In this document: positions 9,980-19,024 of the stretch, piece after piece
Layout: every line of letters starts with the position of its first letter
Numbering within the stretch: the first letter of the stretch is position 1
NCBI GenBank assembly: GCA_947450115.1
Contig: CANFUE010000001.1
Location: forward strand, 1-64,000
Length of the DNA stretch: 64,000 bases
DNA from: Acidimicrobiaceae bacterium
Lineage (GTDB): Bacteria > Actinomycetota > Acidimicrobiia > Acidimicrobiales > Ilumatobacteraceae
Reading direction: 5' to 3'
Translations under genes and position numbers: made by a program
Notes under the pieces: generated by a model
What the model was told of the DNA's origin: nothing
What the model saw: only the letters and a program-made list of their open reading frames with translations
Database searches by the model: none

Positions 9980-10966
9980 TTAGCGGTGAAGTTTTGCGCT
10001 TTCAATGCGCAAATCATTTTCCACCATCATCTTGACCAATTGCGGAAAATCAACTTCTGGTGTCCAACCTAATTTGGTTTTCGCCTTGGTGGGGTCGCCA
10101 ATGAGTAGGTCTACTTCGGCCGGGCGGAAAAACTTAGGATCTTGGGTGACGTACGGATGCCAGTCGGCAATGCCCACCTCAGCAAAAGCCAACTCTAAGA
10201 ATTCTTCAATGGAGTGTGTTTCGCCAGTGGCCACTACGTAGTCGTCGGGCTGGTCTTGTTGCAACATGAGCCACATGGCCTTCACGTAGTCGCCGGCATA
10301 GCCCCAGTCGCGCTTGGCGTCGAGGTTGCCCAATGAAATATCTTGCTGCACACCCAACTTGATGCGAGCAACCGCATTAGAAATTTTGCGTGTAACGAAC
10401 TCGAGACCACGACGGGGTCCTTCGTGATTAAACAAAATACCAGAGCAGGCGTACATGCCATAGCTCTCGCGGTAGTTCACGGTGATGTCGTGACCAAAGA
10501 CTTTTGCACAGCCATACGGCGAACGCGGGTGAAACGGTGTGAGCTCTGTTTGTGGAACTTCACGTACCTTGCCGAACATTTCCGAAGAAGAGGCCTGGTA
10601 AAAACGCATGGGGTTGTTTTGAGCGCCTCCCACCATGCGAATCGCTTCCAACATGCGCAACACGCCAAGACCTGTGGTGTTAGCGGTGAGTTCGGCTTGG
10701 GTCCACGAGAAATGCACAAAGGAAATTGCACCTAAGTTATAAATTTCAGTGGGTTGGGCGCGCTCGAGGGTAGAGACCAAGCTCGGCAAATCGGTGAGAT
10801 CGCCCGAGAGCAATTCAACATAGGGAAACTCATCGCGCAGTAATTCAGCTCGAGGGTTATTTTGGCCCTTGATCATGCCAAAAACTTCGTAACCCTTGGA
10901 GTGCAAGAACTCTGCGAGGTGTTGTCCGTCTTGACCAGTGATACCGGTAATTAATGCGCGTGCCAT
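9980..10966 (-). CDS. gmd: GDP-mannose 4,6-dehydratase
   Basis: Extended short-chain dehydrogenase that converts GDP-D-mannose to GDP-4-keto-6-deoxy-mannose, the first step to GDP-L-fucose and related 6-deoxy sugars. The 328 residues begin with the dinucleotide loop TGITGQDG (7-14), have the serine run SSSEMFG near 126-132 and the catalytic pair Tyr151/Lys155 in SPYGCAK. The conserved [10 protein letters not shown] stretch of Gmd is present. fcl, coding for the next enzyme, is 8 kb away in this same window on the other strand. Start ATG at 10966; cofD diverges 62 bp away. Confidence 0.93.
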   Translation of the reverse strand: MARALITGITGQDGQHLAEFLHSKGYEVFGMIKGQNNPRAELLRDEFPYVELLSGDLTDLPSLVSTLERAQPTEIYNLGAISFVHFSWTQAELTANTTGLGVLRMLEAIRMVGGAQNNPMRFYQASSSEMFGKVREVPQTELTPFHPRSPYGCAKVFGHDITVNYRESYGMYACSGILFNHEGPRRGLEFVTRKISNAVARIKLGVQQDISLGNLDAKRDWGYAGDYVKAMWLMLQQDQPDDYVVATGETHSIEEFLELAFAEVGIADWHPYVTQDPKFFRPAEVDLLIGDPTKAKTKLGWTPEVDFPQLVKMMVENDLRIESAKLHR

Positions 10967-10973
10967 ACAAGCG

Positions 10974-11001
10974 TTGACTCTAACAGTTACGCCTCTACGA
11001 T
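10974..11001 (+). promoter_or_regulatory. Candidate vegetative promoter for cofD-cofE
   Basis: TTGACT at 10974-10979 and TACGAT at 10996-11001, separated by 16 bp, resemble actinobacterial housekeeping -35 and -10 boxes. The expected transcription start lies about 20 bp before the cofD ATG, leaving room for the GGAG at about 11015-11018. Single-site matches of this kind occur by chance, so this is only a candidate. Confidence 0.35.
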
Positions 11002-11028
11002 CAGGGAGATGGTTTGGAGTAATAACCC

Positions 11029-11985
11029 ATGATTTGTGTTATTTCAGGAGGTGTAGGAGCCGCACGCTTTCTGCGTGGTGCTCAACACGTTGTTGCTCAT
11101 AACAAACTCGTGACAATTGTGAATACCGGCGACGACACGGTGATGCACGGTCTTTCTATTTCGCCCGATCTCGACACTGTTACCTACACCGTGTCGGAAT
11201 CAATTGACCCCGAGCGTGGTTGGGGCCTTGCCAATGAAACATTTGTCACCATGGAAAACTTGGCGCGTTTTTCTGCAGTGCGCCCTGCGCAGTCACTTGC
11301 CGGAGAATCGTGGTTTGGCTTAGGCAACCGCGACCTTGCTACACACTTCTATCGCACAACACGCCTTGCCGAAGGCGCAACACTTGCAGAAGTAACGGCA
11401 GAAATTACTCAAGCATTTGGTATTGGCTTTCGTGTGCTTCCCATGACCAACGAACGCGTTTCTACAATGGTCACACTCGTTGACGGAAGTGAAATTTCAT
11501 TTCAGGAATACTTTGTCAAACTCCGCCACTCAGTTGCTATTCGCAGTGTTCGCTTCGCCGGCATCACTGAAGCAACAGCACTGGGGCTCAACGACATGAG
11601 CTCTGCCGACGCAGTCATTATCGCTCCATCAAACCCGATCGTTTCTATTGGCCCCATGCGAGCGCTGAAGGACTTCGACGCAACACTGACGGCACGTCGC
11701 GACACCGTTGTGGCAATCTCGCCCATCGTTGCCGGAGCCGCACTGAAGGGCCCAGCAGATCGCATGATGAGTGAACTGGGGCATGAACCAAGCGTGGTCG
11801 GAGTAGCTCGGCTGTATGCGCCCATTGCTTCTACTCTCGTTATCGATACCGCCGATGAGCATCTCATTTCAGCTGTCGAGCGCGAGGGAATGCGCTGTGT
11901 TGCCACCAATACCATCATGAAAACGGCTGAAATTTCTGCCACCCTCACCCAAACGTGCTTAAGCGCCATTGGCGTGGCAACATAA
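11029..11985 (+). CDS. cofD: 2-phospho-L-lactate transferase (F420 biosynthesis)
   Basis: CofD (FbiA in mycobacteria) joins the phospholactyl-type side chain to the deazaflavin Fo to form F420-0 or its dehydro form. The 318 residues open with a [11 protein letters not shown] nucleotide-binding loop (about 7-17), followed by the VNTGDD stretch and the '[13 protein letters not shown]' region typical of the family. cofE follows after 7 bp in the same direction and cofC is found 23 kb further on. Genes for Fo synthase are not in this window. Confidence 0.93.
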   Translation: MICVISGGVGAARFLRGAQHVVAHNKLVTIVNTGDDTVMHGLSISPDLDTVTYTVSESIDPERGWGLANETFVTMENLARFSAVRPAQSLAGESWFGLGNRDLATHFYRTTRLAEGATLAEVTAEITQAFGIGFRVLPMTNERVSTMVTLVDGSEISFQEYFVKLRHSVAIRSVRFAGITEATALGLNDMSSADAVIIAPSNPIVSIGPMRALKDFDATLTARRDTVVAISPIVAGAALKGPADRMMSELGHEPSVVGVARLYAPIASTLVIDTADEHLISAVEREGMRCVATNTIMKTAEISATLTQTCLSAIGVAT

Positions 11986-11992
11986 GAGCCAT

Positions 11993-12706
11993 ATGAGCAA
12001 GTTAACTGCGTGGGGTGTTGAAGGAATTGGGGAAATTATTCCCGGCATGCAACTCGGAGACATCATTGTTGAAGCATGCTCAGGCGAACCCAATGGGCCC
12101 CTTCTCGACAACGACGTTTTGGTAGTCACACAAAAAATTGTGTCGAAAGCAGAAGGTCGACTCGTACAAATTGACCCCGACGACCCACTGTCACACAAAG
12201 TGCTTGTTGAAGAAGAAGCTGTTCGCATTGTGCGCCGGAGAGGCGACCTCATCATTACCGAAACCAAACATGGTTTCGTGTGTGCCAATAGCGGCATCGA
12301 CTTGTCGAACGTAGAGCGTGGTCAAGCTGCACTTCTCCCTCTTGACTCCGATCGCTCTGCACGGCGGATTCGCGACATCGTGAAAGCAAAACTTGGTGTG
12401 AATGTTGGAGTCATTGTGAGCGACACCTTCGGACGCCCGTGGCGCAAGGGTGTCACCGATGTTGCTATTGGAGTTGCGGGCATTGCTGGCGTGCTCGACC
12501 TACGCGGCACACCCGATGCACTTGGCCGCATGATGCAGGTAACCGAAATTGCAGTTGCCGACGAACTTGCTTGTGCAGCAGAACTGGTAATGGGCAAATC
12601 GAATGGCATACCTGTGGGCGTTGTTCGCGGTGCAGATGCAGCGTGGTTTCGCGAGTCGAGCATGGATGAAATTGTGCGCAACCCTAGCGAAGATCTCTTT
12701 CGCTAA
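11993..12706 (+). CDS. cofE: Coenzyme F420:L-glutamate ligase, single-domain form
   Basis: CofE adds glutamates to F420-0 using GTP. This 237-residue protein carries the conserved stretches TQKIVSKAEG, the KHGFVCANSG region and SDTFGRPWRKG. Start ATG 11993 is 7 bp after the cofD stop and in frame with a longer form starting at 11969 inside cofD; the shorter form begins at the usual family position. In mycobacteria FbiB has a C-terminal FMN nitroreductase domain that reduces the dehydro intermediate; that domain is absent here, so the reduction must be done by another protein if the same route is used. Confidence 0.92.
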   Translation: MSKLTAWGVEGIGEIIPGMQLGDIIVEACSGEPNGPLLDNDVLVVTQKIVSKAEGRLVQIDPDDPLSHKVLVEEEAVRIVRRRGDLIITETKHGFVCANSGIDLSNVERGQAALLPLDSDRSARRIRDIVKAKLGVNVGVIVSDTFGRPWRKGVTDVAIGVAGIAGVLDLRGTPDALGRMMQVTEIAVADELACAAELVMGKSNGIPVGVVRGADAAWFRESSMDEIVRNPSEDLFR

Positions 12707-12713
12707 TTCGGTT

Positions 12714-13622
12714 TTAGTGCTGTGGCAAAATGGTTGCCAAGCCCTCATTCAAAGAAGTAAACGGCGCCCACGCGAGTTGAATACGCGCACGAACAGGTGA
12801 AATTGCGAATCGCGTGAGATCACTCGGGCGTTGTTTCCCCACTACTGGTTGCAATGAAGAACCTGCACTTATTTCTTTCCATAGTGCACCAATGCTTGTT
12901 TGTACGCCGGTACCGATATTGATGACGAGTCCGTCACCTTTGGTTGCTGCTTTGATATAGGCATCAACTACATCTTCAACGAAAATGAAATCGCGTGTTT
13001 GTTTTCCTGAACCAAAGAACTCTGGCGGTTCATTGTTGGCAATTGCAGCAGCAAATGCCGCCACTACCCCGTCTTCTGCTCGCTGGCGAGGACCATAGAC
13101 ATTGGCAATGGCCAAAGCGGTGTACTCCACTGCATGTACTTCTCGGTACACCGCTAACAGTTGCAAAAGAGTACGCGTGATGACGTGTGGAACGCTGATG
13201 GGCTCACTTTGGTGCCCCTCTTTAATGGGAAGTTCACGTACGGGCGCTTCGCCATATAACAAATGAGCAGGCACTCCAAGAACTACTTTTTTGACGCCAA
13301 ATAAACGCGCGGCTTCGAGCGCAGCAACAACAGCCGGGGCAGAAGAAAGCGCCAGTGTAGAGTGCGCCGCAGTTGGCGACAATGCTGTGAGTTGCATAAT
13401 GACATCGGGCCGACGCAACGACACTAAGTCGAGAAACTCTGGCGTCGTGACATCGATATTGTGGATTTTGAGGTCGCCACCTGAGAGCCGTGCCTGATGC
13501 AAATTAGAAAAAGATCCGGTGCTGAGATTGTCAACAACCTCTACAGCGTGCCCTTCCGACAGCAAGCGATCTACAACATGTGATCCAATAAAACCAGCAC
13601 CGCCACAGACTAAAAAGCGCAC
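12714..13622 (-). CDS. Extended SDR (nucleotide-sugar epimerase/dehydratase-like) with substituted catalytic residues
   Basis: A 302-residue extended short-chain dehydrogenase related to UDP-glucose 4-epimerases. The NAD-binding loop GGAGFIGSH at 7-15 and the downstream NVYGPR and RDFIFVEDVV stretches are intact. The expected YxxxK catalytic pair reads HVITR (His146, Arg150), and the region of the catalytic Ser/Thr reads VLGVPAHLLYG instead of the usual serine run. It may therefore bind NAD and a nucleotide sugar without normal epimerase chemistry, or use changed chemistry. Its GTG start shares one base with the stop of the upstream pyrophosphorylase gene, so the two are translationally coupled. 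Confidence 0.75.
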   Translation of the reverse strand: MRFLVCGGAGFIGSHVVDRLLSEGHAVEVVDNLSTGSFSNLHQARLSGGDLKIHNIDVTTPEFLDLVSLRRPDVIMQLTALSPTAAHSTLALSSAPAVVAALEAARLFGVKKVVLGVPAHLLYGEAPVRELPIKEGHQSEPISVPHVITRTLLQLLAVYREVHAVEYTALAIANVYGPRQRAEDGVVAAFAAAIANNEPPEFFGSGKQTRDFIFVEDVVDAYIKAATKGDGLVINIGTGVQTSIGALWKEISAGSSLQPVVGKQRPSDLTRFAISPVRARIQLAWAPFTSLNEGLATILPQH

Positions 13623-14617
13623 TAAGCACCTTCCGGATCGGGCCGCTTCACGTTGTTCAATACTTCGCCTGGTTCCACAACGCCATCTGCACCAATGATG
13701 CAGTTTTTCAACTGTGCAGTGCTGCCCACAACACCCATAATGACACTGTTTTCAATGGCTGCCGACTCTCCAATTTCGGCGCCAGCAATAACCACTGAAT
13801 GCGACAGATGCGAGTATTCACCCACTACGCACAGTGGCCCCACCACCGATTGTTCAATTGTTGCCGTTGCCGCAACCCTGCTTGCCGCGTGCACCAACTT
13901 GTTGCCTTGCACGTTTTCCAGTGTCGACATATTTGCCGCAATGTATGTTTCGGGTCGGCCAGTATCGACCCAAGAGTCACGTGTTGGCATTGCATAGAGC
14001 GTTCCCTGCGCAACCATCGCAGGAAAAACAACGCGTTCAATAGAGGTTTTTTGGTTCACAGTTATGCGCTCAATCACCGAAGGTTCAAGCACATAAGTGC
14101 CTGCATTGACATTGAAGCTTGTTGTTTCGCCAGGAGCTGGCTTTTCTACAAATCGAGTGACTTGACCACTAGCAGCTGTTTCCACCACGCCAAATTGAGA
14201 TGGATCTTCCACTGGGGTGAGATGCAGCGTGCCTTCAGCTGCGTTCTTCTTGTGAAATGCCACAAGTGTCGACACATCGAGGCTTGTTAATACATCGCCA
14301 TTCACCACAATGAATGTTTGCGAAATGCCAGCAAAGCGTGCGGCAAATGCGATGGCTCCACCAGTGTCGAGCGGTTCTGGTTCGACGGCATATTCAAGTT
14401 GCACCCCGCCACATTGATTTCCGGGGAATGCATCGATAAAAGGTTGTGGCTTGAAACCCAAGGCAAGGATGGCGCGAGTGACTCCTGCTTTTTCCAGCCC
14501 AGCAATAACACGAGCAAGAATGGAAACATTGCCCACTGGCAATAGCGGTTTAGGAGTGGTGAGCGTTAACGGGCGAAGCCGTGTGCCAAACCCGCCGACC
14601 AGGATGACAGCATCCAT
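13622..14617 (-). CDS. Sugar-1-phosphate nucleotidyltransferase (probably mannose-1-phosphate guanylyltransferase)
   Basis: Makes a nucleotide sugar from a sugar-1-phosphate and NTP. The 331 residues show the signature GGFGTRLRPLT (8-18), the PKPLLPVGN stretch, VNGDVL, RFVEKP, and a C-terminal hexapeptide-repeat part (about 240-325) that would form a left-handed beta helix. GDP-mannose is the likely product because gmd and fcl, which use it, are in this window; the nucleotide cannot be decided from sequence alone. The stop overlaps the start of the SDR gene by one base. Confidence 0.82.
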   Translation of the reverse strand: MDAVILVGGFGTRLRPLTLTTPKPLLPVGNVSILARVIAGLEKAGVTRAILALGFKPQPFIDAFPGNQCGGVQLEYAVEPEPLDTGGAIAFAARFAGISQTFIVVNGDVLTSLDVSTLVAFHKKNAAEGTLHLTPVEDPSQFGVVETAASGQVTRFVEKPAPGETTSFNVNAGTYVLEPSVIERITVNQKTSIERVVFPAMVAQGTLYAMPTRDSWVDTGRPETYIAANMSTLENVQGNKLVHAASRVAATATIEQSVVGPLCVVGEYSHLSHSVVIAGAEIGESAAIENSVIMGVVGSTAQLKNCIIGADGVVEPGEVLNNVKRPDPEGA

Positions 14618-14627
14618 GGGTGGCGTG

Positions 14628-15479
14628 TCACCCCTTGATCGTTGTAGTGGAATTAGCTACAACCGAGGTGGTGGTAGCAGTGGCCACTGTGGTGGTGGTT
14701 GCTCCGGCCACGGTGGTAGTTGTTGCACCGGCCACTGTGGTAGTTGTTGCACCGGCCACGGTGGTAGTTGTTGCACCGGCCACTGTGGTAGTTGTTGCAC
14801 CGGCGGCATCAGAGGCGCCGAGTTGCGGCAAGTCGACTGCAGACTGAGGAAGTGCTGGCGGGCCAGCATCTTTGGGAACATACGCAATGACAATGACCAT
14901 GCCATCGCGCTTGATACGAATGTTCCTGAAGTCGGCAATGAGTAACTTGCGATCGTTCGGTTTGTCGTATTGGTTCCACACGTATGCACGAAGTTCAGAA
15001 TCTTTTTTGTAGCACTTGGTCTTGCCCTCTTCGTAGAGCTTCCCATTTTCTTGGTCGGCGGGGAACTCCAGCTTGGAGTCGCTCAACTTGATGCCATAGA
15101 CGTCAAGAAAGACACCAAGCTTTGCGCGGCTACCCGTTGCGAGTGCCTGCGGATGCCAGTGGATGACGCCATCGTCATGACTGTGAATGCCGTACTTGAC
15201 GTAGTTCGGGTCGACGGGCTCTTCTTTGTTGCCAACGAGGTTGGGAAGGTACTTGTCACAAGCATAGAAACCATACGAAACGTGCCAGTGATCGTTGGTG
15301 GTTGGTGGCTCATTGCCACTTGGGGCACTTTGCCGGGCGTATGACACGAGGCCAAGACCAACGAGAAGAACGACAACGATGACTGCAGGGAAAACTGTTC
15401 CACCTTGAAAGCGGACTTTTTTCCCTTTGCCCTTTTGAGCCAGTCGGGCGACTTTTTTGGCTGAAGATGATTTACCCAC
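14628..15479 (-). CDS. Membrane-anchored His-rich protein with Thr-rich repeat tail
   Basis: A 283-residue protein with a basic N-terminus, one membrane segment (about 29-48), an extracytoplasmic domain and a C-terminal tail. The domain carries a cluster of histidines (His64, His66, then His99, His101, His107 and His109 in the GIHSHDDGVIHWHP stretch) and two cysteines, suggesting metal binding. The tail, from about residue 226, is built of eight-residue repeats of the TTTTVAGA type, encoded by a 24-bp tandem repeat. I recall similar 'GIHxHxDGxIHxHP' proteins in actinobacteria but know no assigned function. Start GTG at 15479. Confidence 0.7.
   Translation of the reverse strand: MGKSSSAKKVARLAQKGKGKKVRFQGGTVFPAVIVVVLLVGLGLVSYARQSAPSGNEPPTTNDHWHVSYGFYACDKYLPNLVGNKEEPVDPNYVKYGIHSHDDGVIHWHPQALATGSRAKLGVFLDVYGIKLSDSKLEFPADQENGKLYEEGKTKCYKKDSELRAYVWNQYDKPNDRKLLIADFRNIRIKRDGMVIVIAYVPKDAGPPALPQSAVDLPQLGASDAAGATTTTVAGATTTTVAGATTTTVAGATTTTVAGATTTTVATATTTSVVANSTTTIKG
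14682..14801. repeat. Five tandem 24-bp repeats in a coding region
   Basis: Five copies in direct order at 14682, 14706, 14730, 14754 and 14778. Copies 2-5 are identical except for one base, which alternates (ACTG in copies 1, 3 and 5; ACGG in copies 2 and 4), so the array has a 48-bp higher-order period. Copy 1 has two further changes. On the minus strand each unit codes for eight residues of a Thr/Val/Ala/Gly tail. The near identity and alternation point to recent expansion of a 48-bp dimer by slippage. Confidence 0.95.
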
Positions 15480-15511
15480 GAAATCACGAGGTTATCTGCT
15501 GAAGAGCGGTT

Positions 15512-16762
15512 TTACAGCGATTCCGTGGGTGCCAAGGTTGCTAAGAGTTGGTGATATGCCTCACCCACGGCGTTTGGAGATGCGTTTTCCACCACCCACG
15601 AACGACCTTTTTTGCCCATCTCTGCTAACTCTTCGCGATTTTCTAAGAGCGACGTGAGCGCAGCGACAAATGCTTCTGGCTGATCAGGTGCCACTACCCG
15701 CCCGCAGCCAACGGTTTCCACAATACGAGCAACTTCGCTATCGGCATCGATTGCGGCCAAGAGTGGGCGGCCCGCAGCCATGATGGAATACGCCTTTGAG
15801 GGCACGCTCACCGCGCCCAGCCCTGCTTTCAGTGGCACAACATGGATGTCGGCGCTTGCCAACACCTCACTCAGACGACTCGCATCTTGATAATCGACAA
15901 ACCGAATATTGAAGACTCCGCGCGCCTCAATTTCCAAAGCGCTACGTGCAGAGCCTTCACCGTTCACAATAAACATGACGCGCGGCAATGCACGAGCAGC
16001 ATCGATGAGCAAATTGATTGACTGTGAAAAACCTACATTGCCGGCATACATCACAACAGTGTCGGCATTGCCAGCATGTTCCTTGCGATACGGGGTTGCG
16101 CAAGACCGTGGAACAATATTTTCTGAATCAACAAAATTGGCAATGACATGTATACGACGCGCAACTCGCGGTGAAACCTTTGCCTCTAGGTTCTTACGTA
16201 GGTCTTGTGACAACACCACCACAGCATCGCTCGCGCGATAACTCGTACGCTCGAGCCAACGTGCCAGCCAAATGATGCGTTGATTGGTAATTTTTCCTGT
16301 TGCAATTGCCGCATCAGGAAATACATCTTGAATATTGAAAACTAACGGCGCCCGACGTACTCGCGCCACAAGCCATCCGGTGAGGCCCAAGGTGAGCGGC
16401 GGCGACATCGCAATGACAGCGTGCGCCCGACGTCGCATACCTCCCGCAAAGATTCCGCGCACGCCAAGTAGCGCACTGAAACCGATGAATCCAACAGCGC
16501 GCCGTGCAATATGAGACTTATCTTTTCCAGCAAATGGTGAAACGCGCGTGATGGAACCCCAAGGAGTGGCTTCACATTTTCTTCCTTTGCCTTGCCATTC
16601 TTTTTCTACATGATGCTGGCGATACCACGGCAACGAGGTAACCACATGAACTTCATGCCCACGCTGTACAAGCTCTTCAACAATTCGCGTCATGACAACA
16701 CCCGTTGGTGCCGTATCGGGTGCGAAATGTGGACACAGCACTACAACCGGACGAGTACTCAC
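15512..16762 (-). CDS. GT4-family glycosyltransferase
   Basis: A 416-residue GT-B glycosyltransferase of the WcaI-like kind. The N-terminal half has the donor-side start VVVLCPHFAPDTAPTG and the stretch VFNIQDVFPDAA, typical of this subgroup; the C-terminal half contains the conserved VPLKAGLGAVSVPSK segment with its nucleotide-sugar-binding loop. It is the last of three GT4 genes on the minus strand, overlapping the previous one by 4 bp, so the three are probably one operon building one glycan. Donor and acceptor are unknown. Confidence 0.85.
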   Translation of the reverse strand: MSTRPVVVLCPHFAPDTAPTGVVMTRIVEELVQRGHEVHVVTSLPWYRQHHVEKEWQGKGRKCEATPWGSITRVSPFAGKDKSHIARRAVGFIGFSALLGVRGIFAGGMRRRAHAVIAMSPPLTLGLTGWLVARVRRAPLVFNIQDVFPDAAIATGKITNQRIIWLARWLERTSYRASDAVVVLSQDLRKNLEAKVSPRVARRIHVIANFVDSENIVPRSCATPYRKEHAGNADTVVMYAGNVGFSQSINLLIDAARALPRVMFIVNGEGSARSALEIEARGVFNIRFVDYQDASRLSEVLASADIHVVPLKAGLGAVSVPSKAYSIMAAGRPLLAAIDADSEVARIVETVGCGRVVAPDQPEAFVAALTSLLENREELAEMGKKGRSWVVENASPNAVGEAYHQLLATLAPTESL

Positions 16763-17877
16763 GACAGGATGCCTTCATATACAGCCGCTAGGTCGTTGCC
16801 CGATTCGGCAAGTGAAAAATGCTGCACTCGCTCATACCCACGTTGCACAAGTTCTCCAGACATGTTCTCTATTGTGCTCGGCATATTGCTCCAAGCATCG
16901 AGCGTGAGCGGCAGTACCAACGCAGCATTGCCCGCAACTTCAGGGAGGCTTGCTGTATTGGCGCACACCACAGGTACGCCCAGCGACATCGCTTCAATGA
17001 GTGGCGCACCAAAGCCCTCATACTGGCTAGGAAAAACAAGTGCACGCGACCCAGCAACAAATGCATCTCGCTCAGAACCTTCTACTCGGCCAACAATGTG
17101 TACGCGGTGCGCTACTCCACTGTCTGCCACCAGTTTCAATAGTTCTTCATGTGCTCGACCCGTAGAGCCAATGAACACCACATGTTCGCTGCGATTTTTC
17201 CACGGACCAGCAAGCAAACTCACTAAAAACGCATGGTTTTTATGTGGATGCGTCATCGCTGGGTAAACGTAATACTCCACATTTTCCAAGCCATATTTGT
17301 TCCGCATACGAGCAACATTTTTTTCATTGCGTACCAGCGCCTCTACACCATGTCGAACAACATGAATTTTTTCACCAGGCAATGAGAACTTCTCTATGAG
17401 TACATCACGCACATATGCAGAAGGAACCGCAATTGCGCGTGCGCGCTGCACTGATTGAGGCATCATTGCTTTGAGGTAGCGCAACCGCACAGCTGAGAAA
17501 TATTCGGGGTATGTGAGGTACTGCACGTCGTGAACGGTGAGCAATGTATTGCTGTTACCGCGCACTGGCAATGTGCCACCACCATGATGAACCAGATGAG
17601 CACTTTTTGTACGCGCAGCGAGCCAAGTATTTTCATAGAAAATACGCGTACCTCGATTGTGCGCTGTTGATGGCATTTCATGCATGTGAACAACATCGGC
17701 AAGTTCACCATGTGCAGTCATAAAGCCTTGAGGTACATATGCATGCAGATTGAACTCGCTATGGCCACACAATCCGGCAAGTTGACGGGTGAGATATTGC
17801 TCGCTGCCACCAACTTTTCCTGGCGCACACCACAACAAGTTGATGGCAATTTCTCTCGCTTCATGTATTTCAGCCAC
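16759..17877 (-). CDS. GT4-family glycosyltransferase
   Basis: A 372-residue GT-B enzyme. Notable are the GGSEQYL motif near residue 23, the LTVHDVQYL stretch, the RHGVEAL segment and the EGFGAPLIEAMSLG motif, whose two glutamates (E-x7-E) hold the nucleotide-sugar donor. It overlaps both flanking glycosyltransferase genes (4 bp downstream, 8 bp upstream), so translation is likely coupled. Substrate not assignable. Confidence 0.85.
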   Translation of the reverse strand: MAEIHEAREIAINLLWCAPGKVGGSEQYLTRQLAGLCGHSEFNLHAYVPQGFMTAHGELADVVHMHEMPSTAHNRGTRIFYENTWLAARTKSAHLVHHGGGTLPVRGNSNTLLTVHDVQYLTYPEYFSAVRLRYLKAMMPQSVQRARAIAVPSAYVRDVLIEKFSLPGEKIHVVRHGVEALVRNEKNVARMRNKYGLENVEYYVYPAMTHPHKNHAFLVSLLAGPWKNRSEHVVFIGSTGRAHEELLKLVADSGVAHRVHIVGRVEGSERDAFVAGSRALVFPSQYEGFGAPLIEAMSLGVPVVCANTASLPEVAGNAALVLPLTLDAWSNMPSTIENMSGELVQRGYERVQHFSLAESGNDLAAVYEGILS

Positions 17878-18985
17878 GAGATAACCCTTTGGTTTCTTCC
17901 ATCACTTCGCGATACACCTCAATGGTAAGCGTTGCCGTACGCTCCCATGTCACCGAGCGCGAACGAACAATTCCGCTTTGCGAGAGCGCTTCACGATTTT
18001 CCAGTGCTCGCAAAATACCGTCGGCAATACTTGCCGTGTTATTGGGGTCCACAAGCACTGCTGCTCCACCCGATACTTCTTCGGTGGAACTTCCCCTACT
18101 TGTTACAACGGGCACGCCATGAGACATTGCTTCCAAAATAGGCAAGCCAAAACCTTCGCGCAACGAGGGGTAACAAAAAGCCGCAGCACCGGCATATAAC
18201 GCCGCCAGATCGCTGCTCGATACAAAGCCCAGCATCTTTACTCGCGGCTGCGCAACAATTTCATTTCCCCAACCAGTTGCACCTGCAACTACTAATGGTG
18301 GCGCATCGGGGCCAAGTGTTGCCACGGCGTCAATGAGGCGCTGGAGGTTTTTTCGGGGCTCAAGAGTGCCAACAAAAAGTAAATATTGCTCAGGTAGTTC
18401 ATATTTCTTGCGCACTCCTTCAATGTCGTCGCCATGTACTTCCACATGATGCACACCGTTTGGCACGTATCGCAGTTGCTCTGCACTGAATCCATTTTCT
18501 AGGCAGTCGTCGAGCGTGGCCTGCGATACACAAATAATTCGTGTCGCACGTTTGCGCAAAATAGAAAGGCTGCGCTCGAAAACTCCTACTCCTCGCTTGG
18601 TGAAATGGTCTGGCTCATGCAAAAAGGCAAGGTCATGAATGGTTGCAACAAGTGGTGCACCACTTGCAGCAGGAATAATGCTTGTGGCATGCACGAGGTC
18701 AACTGCCCCCGTTGCGCCTTCCACCTTTGGCCAATTGAAGCGCAACCATGATTCATAGAGGTACGGCCCTGCCAGCGGCAAGGGGTGCACCGAGATGGGT
18801 GGGAGGTATGGCTCACGTGGCGGCGCTTTGTGTCGCCCAGCCACCCCAAGCAACTCAATGGCGTGCTGACCTGAAGCGTCACGGTTGTTCAATTCACCAA
18901 TGGCTTTTGCCAACTCAATGCCATAGACAGCAGTGCCCCCAGGCACTCGGTGCCAACATTGTTCCAAGCTATAAGCCACACGCAC
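17870..18985 (-). CDS. GT4-family glycosyltransferase
   Basis: A 371-residue GT-B glycosyltransferase, the first of three co-oriented and overlapping genes. It shows an N-terminal PGGTAVYGIELA donor loop, the ATIHDLAFLH stretch, LFVGTLEPRKNL at the start of the second Rossmann fold and the E-x7-E motif EGFGLPILEAMSHG. The divergent fcl gene starts about 40 bp away, so the envelope operon and fcl share a very short promoter region and may be co-regulated. Confidence 0.87.
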   Translation of the reverse strand: MRVAYSLEQCWHRVPGGTAVYGIELAKAIGELNNRDASGQHAIELLGVAGRHKAPPREPYLPPISVHPLPLAGPYLYESWLRFNWPKVEGATGAVDLVHATSIIPAASGAPLVATIHDLAFLHEPDHFTKRGVGVFERSLSILRKRATRIICVSQATLDDCLENGFSAEQLRYVPNGVHHVEVHGDDIEGVRKKYELPEQYLLFVGTLEPRKNLQRLIDAVATLGPDAPPLVVAGATGWGNEIVAQPRVKMLGFVSSSDLAALYAGAAAFCYPSLREGFGLPILEAMSHGVPVVTSRGSSTEEVSGGAAVLVDPNNTASIADGILRALENREALSQSGIVRSRSVTWERTATLTIEVYREVMEETKGLSRG

Positions 18986-19024
18986 CCCCCTATTGTGCCT
19001 GCCGTGCGCCTACCATGAGTGTGC

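Noticed and set aside
14451-14945. Plus-strand Gly/Cys/His-rich frames over the tandem repeats
   Set aside because: They are the antisense reading of the 24-bp repeats. The minus strand has a membrane segment, a conserved domain and a good start, so it is the coding one.
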